Part shown: piece after piece, positions 43,543 through 52,404 of the stretch
How the letters are laid out: every line of letters begins with the position of its first letter
How positions within the stretch are numbered: position 1 is the first letter of the stretch
NCBI GenBank assembly: GCA_002297505.1
Contig: DBLQ01000001.1
Location: 1 to 64,000 of the forward strand
DNA length: 64,000 nt
Direction: 5' to 3'
Origin: Flavobacteriales bacterium UBA720
GTDB taxonomy: Bacteria > Bacteroidota > Bacteroidia > Flavobacteriales > Weeksellaceae
The notes under the pieces: generated by a model
The model's input: the letters and a program-made list of their open reading frames with translations, nothing else
The model's database searches: none
Told to the model about the DNA's origin: nothing
Position numbers and translations under genes: made by a program

Positions 43543-44952
43543 CTACAAAGTTTTACTTTGGCAGACAAAATTGCTCAGCGGAAATTTCTCATTTTTCTTA
43601 ATGGCATTGAAGCCGCCGTCAATCTCCGTAAAATTCCTGTAACCTCTTGCCTGCAAAATACTTGCCGCAATCATACTTCTGTAACCTCCGGCACAATGTA
43701 TGTAAAAATGCTCAGAATTGTCCAGAGAATGAACCCAGTCATTAATATAAGCCAAAGGTTTGCTGTACGCTTCGTCGATATGTTCTGCCTCATATTCGGA
43801 TTCCTTTCTCACGTCGATGACTTTTACCTTGTCGGAAAATTCCTGGGAAAACTGATCAGCTGTAATTCTTCGAATCTCATCCGTTTCTTTTCCCGAATCT
43901 TTCCAGGCTTCGAAACTGCCGTTCAGATAGCCTAAGACATTATCAAATCCCACGCGGCTCAATCTTGTGATCACTTCTTCCTCAGTGCCCGCATCAGAAA
44001 CCAAAAGAATAGGCTGCTGAACATCAACAATCATAGCGCCCACCCACGGTGCAAAATCGCCTTTGATGCCGATGTTAATAGAATTGGGAATAAAACCTTT
44101 GTGAAAAATTGCTGCACTTCTCGTATCCAGAATCAAAGCGCCGGTTTCTTCCGCTGCCGTTTCAAACTCTTCAACCGACAATGGATTATTTCCCTTTTTC
44201 AGAACCTGGTCAAAACTTTCGTAGCCGTTTTTGTTCATGGCGACATTCATCCCGAAATATTGCGGCGGCGCCGTGAGGCCATCCAGCACTTCATTGATAA
44301 AAGATTCTTTATCCGGCTGATTCAGCGCGTAATTAGTTCTTTTTTGATTTCCCAAGGTATCCACGGTTTCTTTCTGCATATTCTTTCCACAGGCAGAACC
44401 TGCGCCGTGAGCCGGATAGACGGTAATCGAATCATCCAGTGGTAAAATCTTGCTGTGCAGACTTTCATAAAGCATTCCGGCTAAATCTTTTTCTGTGAGT
44501 TCTCCGGCTTTCTGAGCCAAATCGGGTCTTCCCACATCGCCTAAAAATAAAGTATCGCCCGAGAAAATAGCTGTTTCCTGGCCATCTTCATCTATCAGAA
44601 GAAATGTAGAACTTTCCAGCGTGTGACCTGGCGTATGAAGCACTTTAATCTTAACATTTCCAACTTCAAAAATCTGATCGTCTTCTGCGATCAAGGCATC
44701 AAAATCAGGTTTAGCAGTAGGCCCGAAGACAATTGGTGCGCCGGTTTTCCGGGACAAATCCAGATGTCCGGAAACAAAATCTGCGTGGAAGTGTGTCTCA
44801 AAAATATATTTCAGTGTCACCTGGTCTTTTTCCAGTCGCTCGAGATAAGGTTTTACTTCTCTCAGAGGGTCTATAATGGCGGCTTCATTTCCGGAAACTA
44901 TGTAGTAAGCGCCCTGTGCCAGGCAACCTGTGTATATCTGCTCAACCTTCAT
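43543..44952 (-). CDS. metallo-beta-lactamase fold persulfide dioxygenase with two rhodanese domains
   Basis: 469-residue fusion. The N-terminal part is an ETHE1/BlhA-type metallo-beta-lactamase domain with the metal site THFHADFVSGH (His54, His56, Asp58, His63) and IFSGDTLF, as in persulfide dioxygenases that oxidise glutathione persulfide to sulfite. Two rhodanese domains follow. In the first the loop position reads LVSDAGTEEEV with Asp where the catalytic Cys should be, so it looks inactive. The second has FYIHCAGGYRS with Cys420 and should bind sulfur. Likely role is sulfide detoxification. Starts MKVEQIYTGCLAQGAYYI. Confidence 0.92.
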   Translation of the reverse strand: MKVEQIYTGCLAQGAYYIVSGNEAAIIDPLREVKPYLERLEKDQVTLKYIFETHFHADFVSGHLDLSRKTGAPIVFGPTAKPDFDALIAEDDQIFEVGNVKIKVLHTPGHTLESSTFLLIDEDGQETAIFSGDTLFLGDVGRPDLAQKAGELTEKDLAGMLYESLHSKILPLDDSITVYPAHGAGSACGKNMQKETVDTLGNQKRTNYALNQPDKESFINEVLDGLTAPPQYFGMNVAMNKNGYESFDQVLKKGNNPLSVEEFETAAEETGALILDTRSAAIFHKGFIPNSINIGIKGDFAPWVGAMIVDVQQPILLVSDAGTEEEVITRLSRVGFDNVLGYLNGSFEAWKDSGKETDEIRRITADQFSQEFSDKVKVIDVRKESEYEAEHIDEAYSKPLAYINDWVHSLDNSEHFYIHCAGGYRSMIAASILQARGYRNFTEIDGGFNAIKKNEKFPLSNFVCQSKTL

Positions 44953-45116
44953 TGTGGTAGATTTTGTTCAAACTTTTATTTTTAAGGTTAGTCGGTTTTA
45001 GCTTTTCGATACAAATATGAGGCTATTTGGATGAATTATAAATAATTTCCAAGTGATATTATTTATGATTCTGATATAAATTTAAACAGTTGCTTGAAAA
45101 ACAGGCTTTATCAGGA

Positions 45117-45617
45117 TTATTGGCTCAGCAAAGCCCAAATTCCCACGCCAATTCCGGTGTAAGCGGCTACAGTCAGAATGTCCGCAACAGGCTGCGAAAA
45201 ACGACGCTCTGCAATGGTAGACTGGTTAATCTGATTTTTATGAAACTTGAGTATTTTTTTTGGCTTATGAATGACATTCGCTACCAAAGTATCGCTTTCC
45301 CACTGTTTCACCTGGATTTTATAACTTCTGTCCGCCACATCAATTTTGTAAAATTTGTTGGGCTCCAATTTTTCAGTAACAGATGTCGGTTTCGGCTTGG
45401 CAGGTTTGTTCTGAGGACGCGTTCTGCTCACCTTGGCTTCTGACATATCCATTGTGGCCTGATTCGCACTCATGGCAATTTTGGGATTGCGCGCGTCGGC
45501 AGCCGCCGGAGTTTCCTGTTTGGCCGCAGGGACTTCTTCGGATTCTGCAGGGATTTTATAAGTATAACAGTTGGTGAGCGATAAAGGAAGTAAAAGGAGA
45601 TAAAGATACTTTTTCAT
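45117..45617 (-). CDS. lipoprotein with C-terminal hydrophobic segment
   Basis: 166 residues from the ATG at 45617; MKKYLYLLLLPLSLTNC with lipobox Cys17. A Pro/Ala/Lys-rich linker (KPAKPKPTSV) precedes a beta segment and a final hydrophobic stretch (VADILTVAAYTGIGVGIWAL), an odd combination of lipid anchor and terminal membrane helix. No family recognised. Confidence 0.7.
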   Translation of the reverse strand: MKKYLYLLLLPLSLTNCYTYKIPAESEEVPAAKQETPAAADARNPKIAMSANQATMDMSEAKVSRTRPQNKPAKPKPTSVTEKLEPNKFYKIDVADRSYKIQVKQWESDTLVANVIHKPKKILKFHKNQINQSTIAERRFSQPVADILTVAAYTGIGVGIWALLSQ

Positions 45618-45717
45618 TCGGTAGACTTTGGTCATTTTTATTTTAAAGTTAAGCAGTTTTTCGCTTTAATTGTAGCATTGGCTGCATCAGTAGCCAAATT
45701 TACTAATTAAACGGATT

Positions 45718-45748
45718 AAATCGGATTTTCTTTTGGCAAGTCCGATTT
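45718..45748. other. intergenic hairpin upstream of mutS
   Basis: AAATCGGA (45718-45725) and TCCGATTT (45741-45748) can pair around a 15-base loop. It lies 90 bases before the mutS start and could be a leader structure; no T-run supports termination. Confidence 0.3.
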
Positions 45749-45839
45749 TAGGCTTCATTTCAATCGCAATGATACCGCCAGCCGCGCCCGCAGTTCTCAG
45801 AATTTATTTTGTAAATTAGCGCTTCTAAAATTCAGACCC

Positions 45840-48419
45840 TTGGCAAAGAAAGAAACTCCGTTAATGACGCAATACAATACCATCAAGGCCAAATATCCTG
45901 ATGCGCTGTTGCTGTTCCGTGTTGGAGATTTCTACGAAACCTTTGGCCAGGATGCAATCAAGACGTCTCAGATTCTCGGCATTGTACTAACCAAAAGAGC
46001 CAATGGCGAAGGTCATATCGAATTGGCCGGGTTTCCGCACCATTCCGTAGATTCTTATCTGCCCAAATTGGTAAGAGCCGGCATGCGCGTGGCAATCTGC
46101 GACCAGCTGGAAGATCCCAAGTCTGTCAAAGGTATTGTAAAGCGTGGCGTTACCGAGCTGGTGACGCCAGGTGTAACCTTTAATGACCAGGTTTTAAATT
46201 CCAAGAAAAATAACTTCCTGCTTTCTTTACACAAGGAAAAGGAGAAATACGGAATGGCGCTGGTGGATGTGTCTACCGGAGAATTTCTGGTGAGCGAAGG
46301 CAATCTGGAAAAGCTGCTTCACATTGTCCACACCTTCGATCCTAGCGAGATTATTTACCAGAGAACATCCGAAATTCCGGCGCAGCTGAAAAATAAAAAC
46401 GTTTTTAAATTAGAAGACTGGGCCTTCCGCTATCCGTATGCTTACGAAAAACTGACCGCACACTTCAAAACACAGTCTCTGAAAGGTTTTGGAATTGAGG
46501 AATTCAAACTGGGAATTACCGCGGCAGGCGCCATTTTCGCTTATCTGGTAGAGGACACGCACCATGCTTTACTTCAGCACATTACCAAGATTCAGGTGAT
46601 TCCTCAGGACGATTTTCTGATGATGGACAATTTTACGTTAAGAAATCTGGAAATTGTTTACGCAGCCAATCATCAGGGAAAATCATTGCTGGACATTATC
46701 GATAAAACCTGTACGCCGATGGGTGGACGACTGCTGAGACGACGCCTGATCCTTCCACTGAAAAACATCGGAGATATCAACAGACGCCTGAGCCTCATTG
46801 AGTTCCTTAACAAAGAAGATGCTCTGAAATACGATATCAAGGATCTGCTGAAAGGCATTTCGGATCTGGACAGGCTGATCGGGAAACTGGCGGCAGAAAA
46901 AATTTGTCCCAAGGAGTTGGGTTATCTCCGTCAGAGCATCATGAACATTAATGAAATCCGGAAAAGGCTTCTGAAATTCCCGGATGTTCTGGCCTGGATT
47001 GATCCTTTTGTAAACCTGGAGGAATTGATAGATTTAATTTCAAAGCACCTGAATGATGAACTTCCCGTGAACATCAATAAGGGAAGAGTCATCAGAGAAG
47101 GCATTTCGGAGGAACTCGACAAACTGAGAAATCTCCAGAGCAAAGGCCGCGGTTTTTTGGATGAAATGTGCCAGCGTGAAATTGAAAGAACAGGAATCAC
47201 AAGTCTGAAGATCGATTTCAATGGCGTGTTCGGGTATTACATTGAAGTCAGAAATACGCATAAGGATAAAGTTCCTGAAGACTGGATCCGGAAACAGACT
47301 TTGGTGAATGCCGAACGCTACATTACAGAAGAGCTAAAGGAATATGAGAGCCAGATCCTGGGCGCAGAGGACAAAATCGGGAAGTTAGAATTAGAACTGT
47401 ACCGAAATGTCTGCGACAATGTTTTGATCTACATCGATCAATTACAGGAAAACTCTAAGCTGATTGGTGAGCTGGATTGTGCTGCCGGCCTGTCCGAGCT
47501 TTCTGTAGAAGATAATTATACCAAGCCGATTCTTAACGATTCGTTCTCCATCAACATAAAGGAAGGACGACATCCGATCATCGAAAAATCATTGCCATTG
47601 GGCGAATCTTACATCCCGAATGATGTTTTCCTGGACCGCGATTCTCAGCAGATCATCATGGTAACAGGGCCGAACATGGCTGGTAAGTCGGCCATCCTGA
47701 GACAGACTGCGATTATTGCATTGCTGGCTCAGATCGGGAGTTTTGTTCCGGCGAAACACGCTGAGATCGGAACTCTGGACAATATTTTTACCAGAGTAGG
47801 TGCAACGGACAATCTATCTGCAGGCGAATCAACATTTATGGTGGAGATGAATGAGGCTGCGAATATCCTTAATAATATCTCGGACCGAAGCCTGATCCTG
47901 CTTGACGAAATCGGCCGCGGTACGTCTACTTATGACGGGGTTTCCATTGCCTGGGCCATCGCCGAATATCTGCATCAGCACCCTACACAGCCCAAAACCT
48001 TGTTTGCAACACACTACCACGAACTCAACGAGATGTCGGTTAACTTTGAGAGAATCAAAAACTTTCATGTGTCCATCCAGGAAGCGAAAGGCAATATCAT
48101 CTTTCTGAGGAAGCTGATATCCGGTGGAAGCGAACATAGCTTTGGTATCCACGTCGCGAAGCTGGCCGGGATGCCTTCCAAGGTCGTTAACCGAGCCAAT
48201 GAGATTCTAAAAACATTGGAATCAACAAGAACAACACAAGATTCGGGTGAGAAAATAAAACGAGTGACCGAAGAAAACCTTCAGCTTTCATTTTTTCAGC
48301 TGGACGATCCGGTTCTGGAAAATATCCGTGAAGAATTGACCAAAATCGACATCAATACTTTGACACCAATTGAAGCGTTGATGAAGCTGAATGCAATTAA
48401 GAAAATGATCGGGAAATAG
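45840..48419 (+). CDS. mutS: DNA mismatch repair protein MutS
   Basis: Recognises base mismatches and starts repair. 859 residues, the normal length. The start codon is TTG at 45840 (MAKKETPLMTQYNTIKAKYP); no ATG precedes the conserved N-terminus. The mismatch-reading Phe31 and Glu33 lie in DFYETFG, the Walker A loop GPNMAGKS at 610-617, and LLDEIGRGTSTYDG (Walker B) and THYHEL further on. C-terminal helix-turn-helix dimer region after about 800. No mutL is adjacent. The stop directly touches the next gene on the other strand. Confidence 0.97.
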   Translation: MAKKETPLMTQYNTIKAKYPDALLLFRVGDFYETFGQDAIKTSQILGIVLTKRANGEGHIELAGFPHHSVDSYLPKLVRAGMRVAICDQLEDPKSVKGIVKRGVTELVTPGVTFNDQVLNSKKNNFLLSLHKEKEKYGMALVDVSTGEFLVSEGNLEKLLHIVHTFDPSEIIYQRTSEIPAQLKNKNVFKLEDWAFRYPYAYEKLTAHFKTQSLKGFGIEEFKLGITAAGAIFAYLVEDTHHALLQHITKIQVIPQDDFLMMDNFTLRNLEIVYAANHQGKSLLDIIDKTCTPMGGRLLRRRLILPLKNIGDINRRLSLIEFLNKEDALKYDIKDLLKGISDLDRLIGKLAAEKICPKELGYLRQSIMNINEIRKRLLKFPDVLAWIDPFVNLEELIDLISKHLNDELPVNINKGRVIREGISEELDKLRNLQSKGRGFLDEMCQREIERTGITSLKIDFNGVFGYYIEVRNTHKDKVPEDWIRKQTLVNAERYITEELKEYESQILGAEDKIGKLELELYRNVCDNVLIYIDQLQENSKLIGELDCAAGLSELSVEDNYTKPILNDSFSINIKEGRHPIIEKSLPLGESYIPNDVFLDRDSQQIIMVTGPNMAGKSAILRQTAIIALLAQIGSFVPAKHAEIGTLDNIFTRVGATDNLSAGESTFMVEMNEAANILNNISDRSLILLDEIGRGTSTYDGVSIAWAIAEYLHQHPTQPKTLFATHYHELNEMSVNFERIKNFHVSIQEAKGNIIFLRKLISGGSEHSFGIHVAKLAGMPSKVVNRANEILKTLESTRTTQDSGEKIKRVTEENLQLSFFQLDDPVLENIREELTKIDINTLTPIEALMKLNAIKKMIGK

Positions 48420-48596
48420 TTAATTCTCACTCACGGTATCGGCTTCTTTTTCCGGAGACAATGCTGCGGAGTCTACACCTTTGTTGCGCATGTGCTCTGC
48501 GCTGTGGTCGGTTTTACGTTCCTCACGTTTGTCCTTATCCGGCACACAGCTTAAAATCAATGATGAGGTGGCGATGATGAATAATAGCTTTTTCAT
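48420..48596 (-). CDS. very small lipoprotein
   Basis: 58 residues from MKKLLFIIATSSLILSC (Cys17). The mature part is highly charged and short (PDKDKREERKTDHSAEHMRN). No family recognised. The stop is adjacent to the mutS stop on the other strand. Probably an outer-membrane lipopeptide of unknown role. Confidence 0.65.
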   Translation of the reverse strand: MKKLLFIIATSSLILSCVPDKDKREERKTDHSAEHMRNKGVDSAALSPEKEADTVSEN

Positions 48597-48674
48597 AAGA
48601 TTAAGTTTATTGGAAACCGATTCCAAAAATCAAACCGAAAAGTTTGAAGTCCGTAATCATTGACCTGTAGATAC

Positions 48675-48701
48675 AAAAAAACCGAAGTAATATTTACCTC
48701 G
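48675..48701 (-). terminator. minus-strand terminator without an obvious own gene
   Basis: CGAAGTAA (48683-48690) and TTACCTCG (48694-48701) pair fully in minus-strand RNA (one G-U), and TTTTTTT follows (A-run 48675-48681 in plus). The nearest upstream minus-strand gene is 49097-49423, so RNA ending here would run antisense through the DUF2809 gene. Confidence 0.65.
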
Positions 48702-48729
48702 ATTTTCTGTTTTAATTTAAAACTGTACC

Positions 48730-49110
48730 GTGAGCGTTAACCTAAAATTCAATTACAAAGACTTACTGATTGCGCTTGCAATCTTATTTTTCGAAATTTT
48801 AATAGCCACGAAGTTCAAAGACATTTTCTTCGTGAGAGCTTATCTGGGCGATGTTTTAGTGGTGATACTCATCTATTATTCCGTCAAAGCATTTTTCGAT
48901 TTCAATGCCACAAAACTGATTGTCGGGATTTTCATTTTTTCTTGTCTCATTGAGTTTGCACAATATTTTCACTTTGGAGAAATGATGGGCTTCAAGGACA
49001 ATCGCATCATGATGATTGTCCTTGGCAACTCCTTCAGCTGGCTGGATATTTTGTGCTATTTTGCAGGCTGCGCCGTGCTTTTCCTGATCTCAAAAATCAG
49101 ATCGGAATAA
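48730..49110 (+). CDS. DUF2809 domain-containing membrane protein
   Basis: 126 residues with four hydrophobic helices (LLIALAILFFEILIATKF, LGDVLVVILIYYSVKAFF, LIVGIFIFSCLIEFAQYF, LDILCYFAGCAVLFLISK). The start is GTG at 48730. The YFHFGEMMGFKDNRIM motif and SFSWLDILCYFAG are typical of DUF2809, a small inner-membrane family of unknown function. Overlaps the next minus-strand gene by 14 bases. Confidence 0.85.
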   Translation: MSVNLKFNYKDLLIALAILFFEILIATKFKDIFFVRAYLGDVLVVILIYYSVKAFFDFNATKLIVGIFIFSCLIEFAQYFHFGEMMGFKDNRIMMIVLGNSFSWLDILCYFAGCAVLFLISKIRSE

Positions 49111-49423
49111 AAATTACAGCGGCCACAGCGGCCAGCGCGATGATTACAGAAGCAACAACATCCGGCTTTTTAATTTCGCGCACTTGGCTTTTTTCCACTT
49201 CCACCATTTCGCCGGTTTTTGTCTTGCCGTAGATTTTTGTGGCATCCACTTTCACAATTTCCAGCTTCTGTGTTTTGGCGTCTTTGGTCACTACCGTGTA
49301 TCGCTTATATAGATCCAGCGAGTTGTCTGTCATCGGACGATTGGGAGAAACCACTCTCGTCTGGCAGGACATTACAAAGATTGCCATTGCGAAGATCCAG
49401 CATAAATTTTTAAAAAATTTCAT
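49097..49423 (-). CDS. lipoprotein with C-terminal membrane helix
   Basis: 108 residues with lipoprotein signal MKFFKNLCWIFAMAIFVMSC (Cys20), a beta-rich central part (QKLEIVKVDATKIYGKTK) and a hydrophobic C-terminus (VVASVIIALAAVAAVIFIPI). Layout resembles the lipoprotein at 45117. No family recognised. Its last codons overlap the DUF2809 gene. Confidence 0.7.
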   Translation of the reverse strand: MKFFKNLCWIFAMAIFVMSCQTRVVSPNRPMTDNSLDLYKRYTVVTKDAKTQKLEIVKVDATKIYGKTKTGEMVEVEKSQVREIKKPDVVASVIIALAAVAAVIFIPI

Positions 49424-49472
49424 TATCTAATGGGATATTATAATTTAGTTTCAAAATTAATAAAATAATCGG

Positions 49473-50687
49473 TTAATTCATGTTAAGATATTGTGAGATT
49501 AACCATGCTTCACTCCAGCACGCCTGGAAGTTGAAACCTCCTGTAACGGCATCAATATCAAGAACTTCGCCGCAAATATAAAAATCCGGCAGGAGTTTAG
49601 ACGCCATGTTTTTGAAGTTGATTTCCTTCAGGTCTACACCACCGGCCGTCACAAATTCGTCCTTGTACGTAGATTTTCCGCTGACTTTCATCTTATGCCT
49701 GCAAAGAGCATCGATAATTTGGCTCATCTCTTTACCCGAAAGGTTGGCAACCTGCTTTTCCGGATTGATGGCCGAAAGTTCCAAAATCTTACTCCAAAAA
49801 CGGTTCGTCACATTGAAGATCTTAGACTGTCCGATGGACTTTTTCGGATGCTGATTTTTATGTTGTTTCAGAGCTTCCTCTGCTTCCGTGACTGGTATCG
49901 AGATAAAATTGACTTCAATTTCGAACTTGTATTTCAACGCTGCCAGGCTTCTCGCTTCCCAAGCGGAAATTTTCAGGATCGCCGGCCCGGAAAGTCCCCA
50001 GTGCGTAATGAGCAATGGACCGGATTCTACGGTTTTGAGACTTGGGATCCGGACCTCTGCGTTTTCAAAACTCGTTCCCATCAAATCTTTCAGTAAGGCA
50101 TCTTTAATATTAAAAGTGAAAAGCGAAGGCACAGGCTCAATAATCTGGTGACCCAAATTTTCAATGATTTTCAATGATTTGGGCGAGCTTCCTGTGGCGT
50201 AAATCACGATGTCGGCATGGAGATCACCATGCTTGGTTCTGATTTGATATTGATGGAGATCCCGAACGATTTCCGTAACAGAAACCTGCGTGCGGATTTC
50301 AAATTTTTTGTTCTGAACTTCCTGTATCATCGCATTCATGATGCTTTGCGATGCATTGGAAACCGGGAATACACGGTTGTCGTCCTCAATTTTGAGAGGA
50401 ACATTTCTGGTCTCGAACCAATCCATCGTATCACCGGGCTGGAATTTTGTGAAAACGCCTCGCAATTCCTTGTTGCCCCTCGGATAAAACTGCGTCAGTT
50501 CCCGAGGATCAAAGCAGGCGTGCGTCACGTTGCACCTGCCGCCGCCGGAGATTTTTACTTTCTGCAGCACATCGGAGTTCTGTTCCAGAATCGTGACATG
50601 ATACTTTTGCTGATCCAGATTGGCAGCCGCAAAAAAACCGGAAGCGCCACCGCCAATGATGATGATTTTCTTTTTCTCGGAATTCAT
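49473..50687 (-). CDS. BaiN/RdsA-type FAD-dependent oxidoreductase
   Basis: 404 residues. FAD-binding GGGASGFFAAANLDQ near 12-26, then KISGGGRCNVTHACF, the signature of the BaiN/YhiN flavoprotein family, and GGVDLKEINFKNMASKL with LDIDAVTGGFNFQACW near the C-terminus. Members reduce bile-acid-like or unsaturated ketone substrates in some bacteria, but the role here is not known. The promoter is so close to the ATG (50687) that the message may be leaderless. Confidence 0.87.
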   Translation of the reverse strand: MNSEKKKIIIIGGGASGFFAAANLDQQKYHVTILEQNSDVLQKVKISGGGRCNVTHACFDPRELTQFYPRGNKELRGVFTKFQPGDTMDWFETRNVPLKIEDDNRVFPVSNASQSIMNAMIQEVQNKKFEIRTQVSVTEIVRDLHQYQIRTKHGDLHADIVIYATGSSPKSLKIIENLGHQIIEPVPSLFTFNIKDALLKDLMGTSFENAEVRIPSLKTVESGPLLITHWGLSGPAILKISAWEARSLAALKYKFEIEVNFISIPVTEAEEALKQHKNQHPKKSIGQSKIFNVTNRFWSKILELSAINPEKQVANLSGKEMSQIIDALCRHKMKVSGKSTYKDEFVTAGGVDLKEINFKNMASKLLPDFYICGEVLDIDAVTGGFNFQACWSEAWLISQYLNMN

Positions 50688-50692
50688 TGCTG

Positions 50693-50722
50693 CAAAATTA
50701 CATTTTTAATATCCACCTCAAA
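50693..50722 (-). promoter_or_regulatory. promoter of the BaiN-type flavoprotein gene, possibly leaderless
   Basis: On the minus strand TTTG (50719-50722), 18 bases, TAATTTTG (50693-50700). The start codon follows only 5 bases later, so the message may be leaderless. Confidence 0.7.
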
Positions 50723-50726
50723 TGGT

Positions 50727-50734
50727 TAATTTTG
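50727..50734 (+). promoter_or_regulatory. minus-7 element of the thioesterase gene
   Basis: TAATTTTG on the plus strand, 22 bases before the ATG at 50757. It lies next to the upstream box of the divergent BaiN-type promoter, so the two promoters may interfere. Confidence 0.5.
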
Positions 50735-50756
50735 AACATTCATTAAATTAAATAAA

Positions 50757-51251
50757 ATGTCTGTATATTACCATAAATTCGAGGTCCGCTGGAGTGATAT
50801 TGATGCCAACCGTCATCTCGGCAATTCTACCTACGTTGATTACTGCTCACAAACCAGAATGGCTTTCCTCAACAAAAATAAAATTGGTCTCACGCAGCTG
50901 AACCGCTGGGGCGTAGGTCCGGTGATGCTACATGAGCGTTATTCTTTTTTCAAGGAGATCTATGCGGATCAGACGGTTTTTGTCGGGCTGGAAGTTGCCG
51001 CACTTTCGGAGGATGGATCCATCTATCAGTTCATCCATAAGTTCTACCTGCCGGATGGGACGCATTGTGCCACTGCAGAAGCTACTGGGGTATGGATTGA
51101 TATGATGCTGCGGAAAACCACCACACCACCGGACGATATTATGGAAGTAATGAACGAATACAAATCTGCCGACGTCCAGACCATCTCACGGGAATACCTG
51201 AAAACCTTGCCGTTTCGTCCGGAGAATGTAGATGCTGGCTTGTTCCAATAA
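50757..51251 (+). CDS. acyl-CoA thioesterase, hotdog fold
   Basis: 164 residues. The 4-hydroxybenzoyl-CoA thioesterase-like pattern RWSDIDANRHLGNSTYVDYC (11-30) includes Asp14/Asp16 and His20, and VGPVMLHERYSFFKEI marks the second strand. Cytoplasmic hydrolysis of acyl-CoA; chain length unknown. Divergent from the flavoprotein gene with overlapping promoter regions. Followed by thiL. Confidence 0.87.
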   Translation: MSVYYHKFEVRWSDIDANRHLGNSTYVDYCSQTRMAFLNKNKIGLTQLNRWGVGPVMLHERYSFFKEIYADQTVFVGLEVAALSEDGSIYQFIHKFYLPDGTHCATAEATGVWIDMMLRKTTTPPDDIMEVMNEYKSADVQTISREYLKTLPFRPENVDAGLFQ

Positions 51252-51302
51252 CAGTTAACCTAAAATTTTAGGTTAAATTTAAACTATTTAAATTTTATAA
51301 AA

Positions 51303-52358
51303 ATGCTCGAAGATAAATCACCACAACTGACGCCGATTTCCAAACTGGGAGAATTTGGCCTGATTAAACATTTGACGGAGAATTTTCCTGTCGTTCAGGA
51401 ATCCACACAGCTTTCCATCGGTGATGATGCCGCTGTTATCGATGCGGGCGATAAGAAAGTTGTCCTTTCTACAGATATGCTGGCGGAAGGCGTTCACTTC
51501 AACCTGGGCTACGTACCGCTGAAACATCTTGGTTACAAAGCGGTTGTAGTAAATCTGAGCGATATCGCAGCAATGAACGCTACACCAACACAGGTTTTGG
51601 TTTCTGTTGCCGTTTCCAACCGTTTTCCGGTGGAAGCGCTGGAGGAAATCTATGCCGGAATTGCATTGGCTTGCAGCCGTTATCAGGTGGATCTCATTGG
51701 AGGCGACACCACCAGTTCCAATGCGGGACTTGTAATCAGTATCACAGCCGTTGGTCTTCAGGCTGAAGATAAAATTGTGAAGAGAAGCGGTGCCAAAGCC
51801 AATGATCTTTTGGTAGTGACCGGCGATCTTGGAGGTGCTTATCTGGGACTTCAGATTTTGGAGAGAGAGCATTCTGTTTATTTAGCAAATCCGGATATGC
51901 AGCCTGAGATGGAAGGCTACGACTATATTCTGGAACGCCAGCTGAAACCGGAAGCAAGAACCGATATCCGAAAGAAACTCGAAGAGCTGGACATTGTGCC
52001 TACATCCATGATTGATGTTTCGGATGGATTGGCATCAGAAATTCTTCATCTTTCCGATCAGTCCAAAGTTGGGTTTCATCTTTATGAAGAAAAGATCCCG
52101 CTGGACAGTACGATGATTGCTACAGCCGAAGAACTGAACCTTAATCCTGCCATGGCCGCGCTGAATGGCGGCGAAGATTACGAATTGCTGTTTACTATTG
52201 CGCCTTCTGATTTTGATAAGATCAAAAACCATCCGGACTTTACAATTATAGGTCACGCTACGGAGCATGCATCCGGAAATTACCTGGTGGCAAGAGGCTC
52301 CAATCAATTGATTCCGCTCACTGCACAGGGCTGGGACGCATTCCTGAACGGAGAATAA
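51303..52358 (+). CDS. thiL: thiamine-monophosphate kinase
   Basis: Phosphorylates thiamine monophosphate to the diphosphate cofactor. 351 residues. The ATP-grasp-like AIRS family motifs are GDDAAVID (44-51), DMLAEGVHFN, IGGDTTSS and GGEDYELLFT, all typical of ThiL. Starts MLEDKSPQLTPISKLGEFGL. Stands between the thioesterase and M48 genes on the same strand with 51- and 46-base gaps, so it may be one transcription unit. Confidence 0.95.
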   Translation: MLEDKSPQLTPISKLGEFGLIKHLTENFPVVQESTQLSIGDDAAVIDAGDKKVVLSTDMLAEGVHFNLGYVPLKHLGYKAVVVNLSDIAAMNATPTQVLVSVAVSNRFPVEALEEIYAGIALACSRYQVDLIGGDTTSSNAGLVISITAVGLQAEDKIVKRSGAKANDLLVVTGDLGGAYLGLQILEREHSVYLANPDMQPEMEGYDYILERQLKPEARTDIRKKLEELDIVPTSMIDVSDGLASEILHLSDQSKVGFHLYEEKIPLDSTMIATAEELNLNPAMAALNGGEDYELLFTIAPSDFDKIKNHPDFTIIGHATEHASGNYLVARGSNQLIPLTAQGWDAFLNGE

Positions 52359-52404
52359 TTTTTGGAATAAAACTTGTAAATCACAAATAAATTTTGAATA
52401 TACG

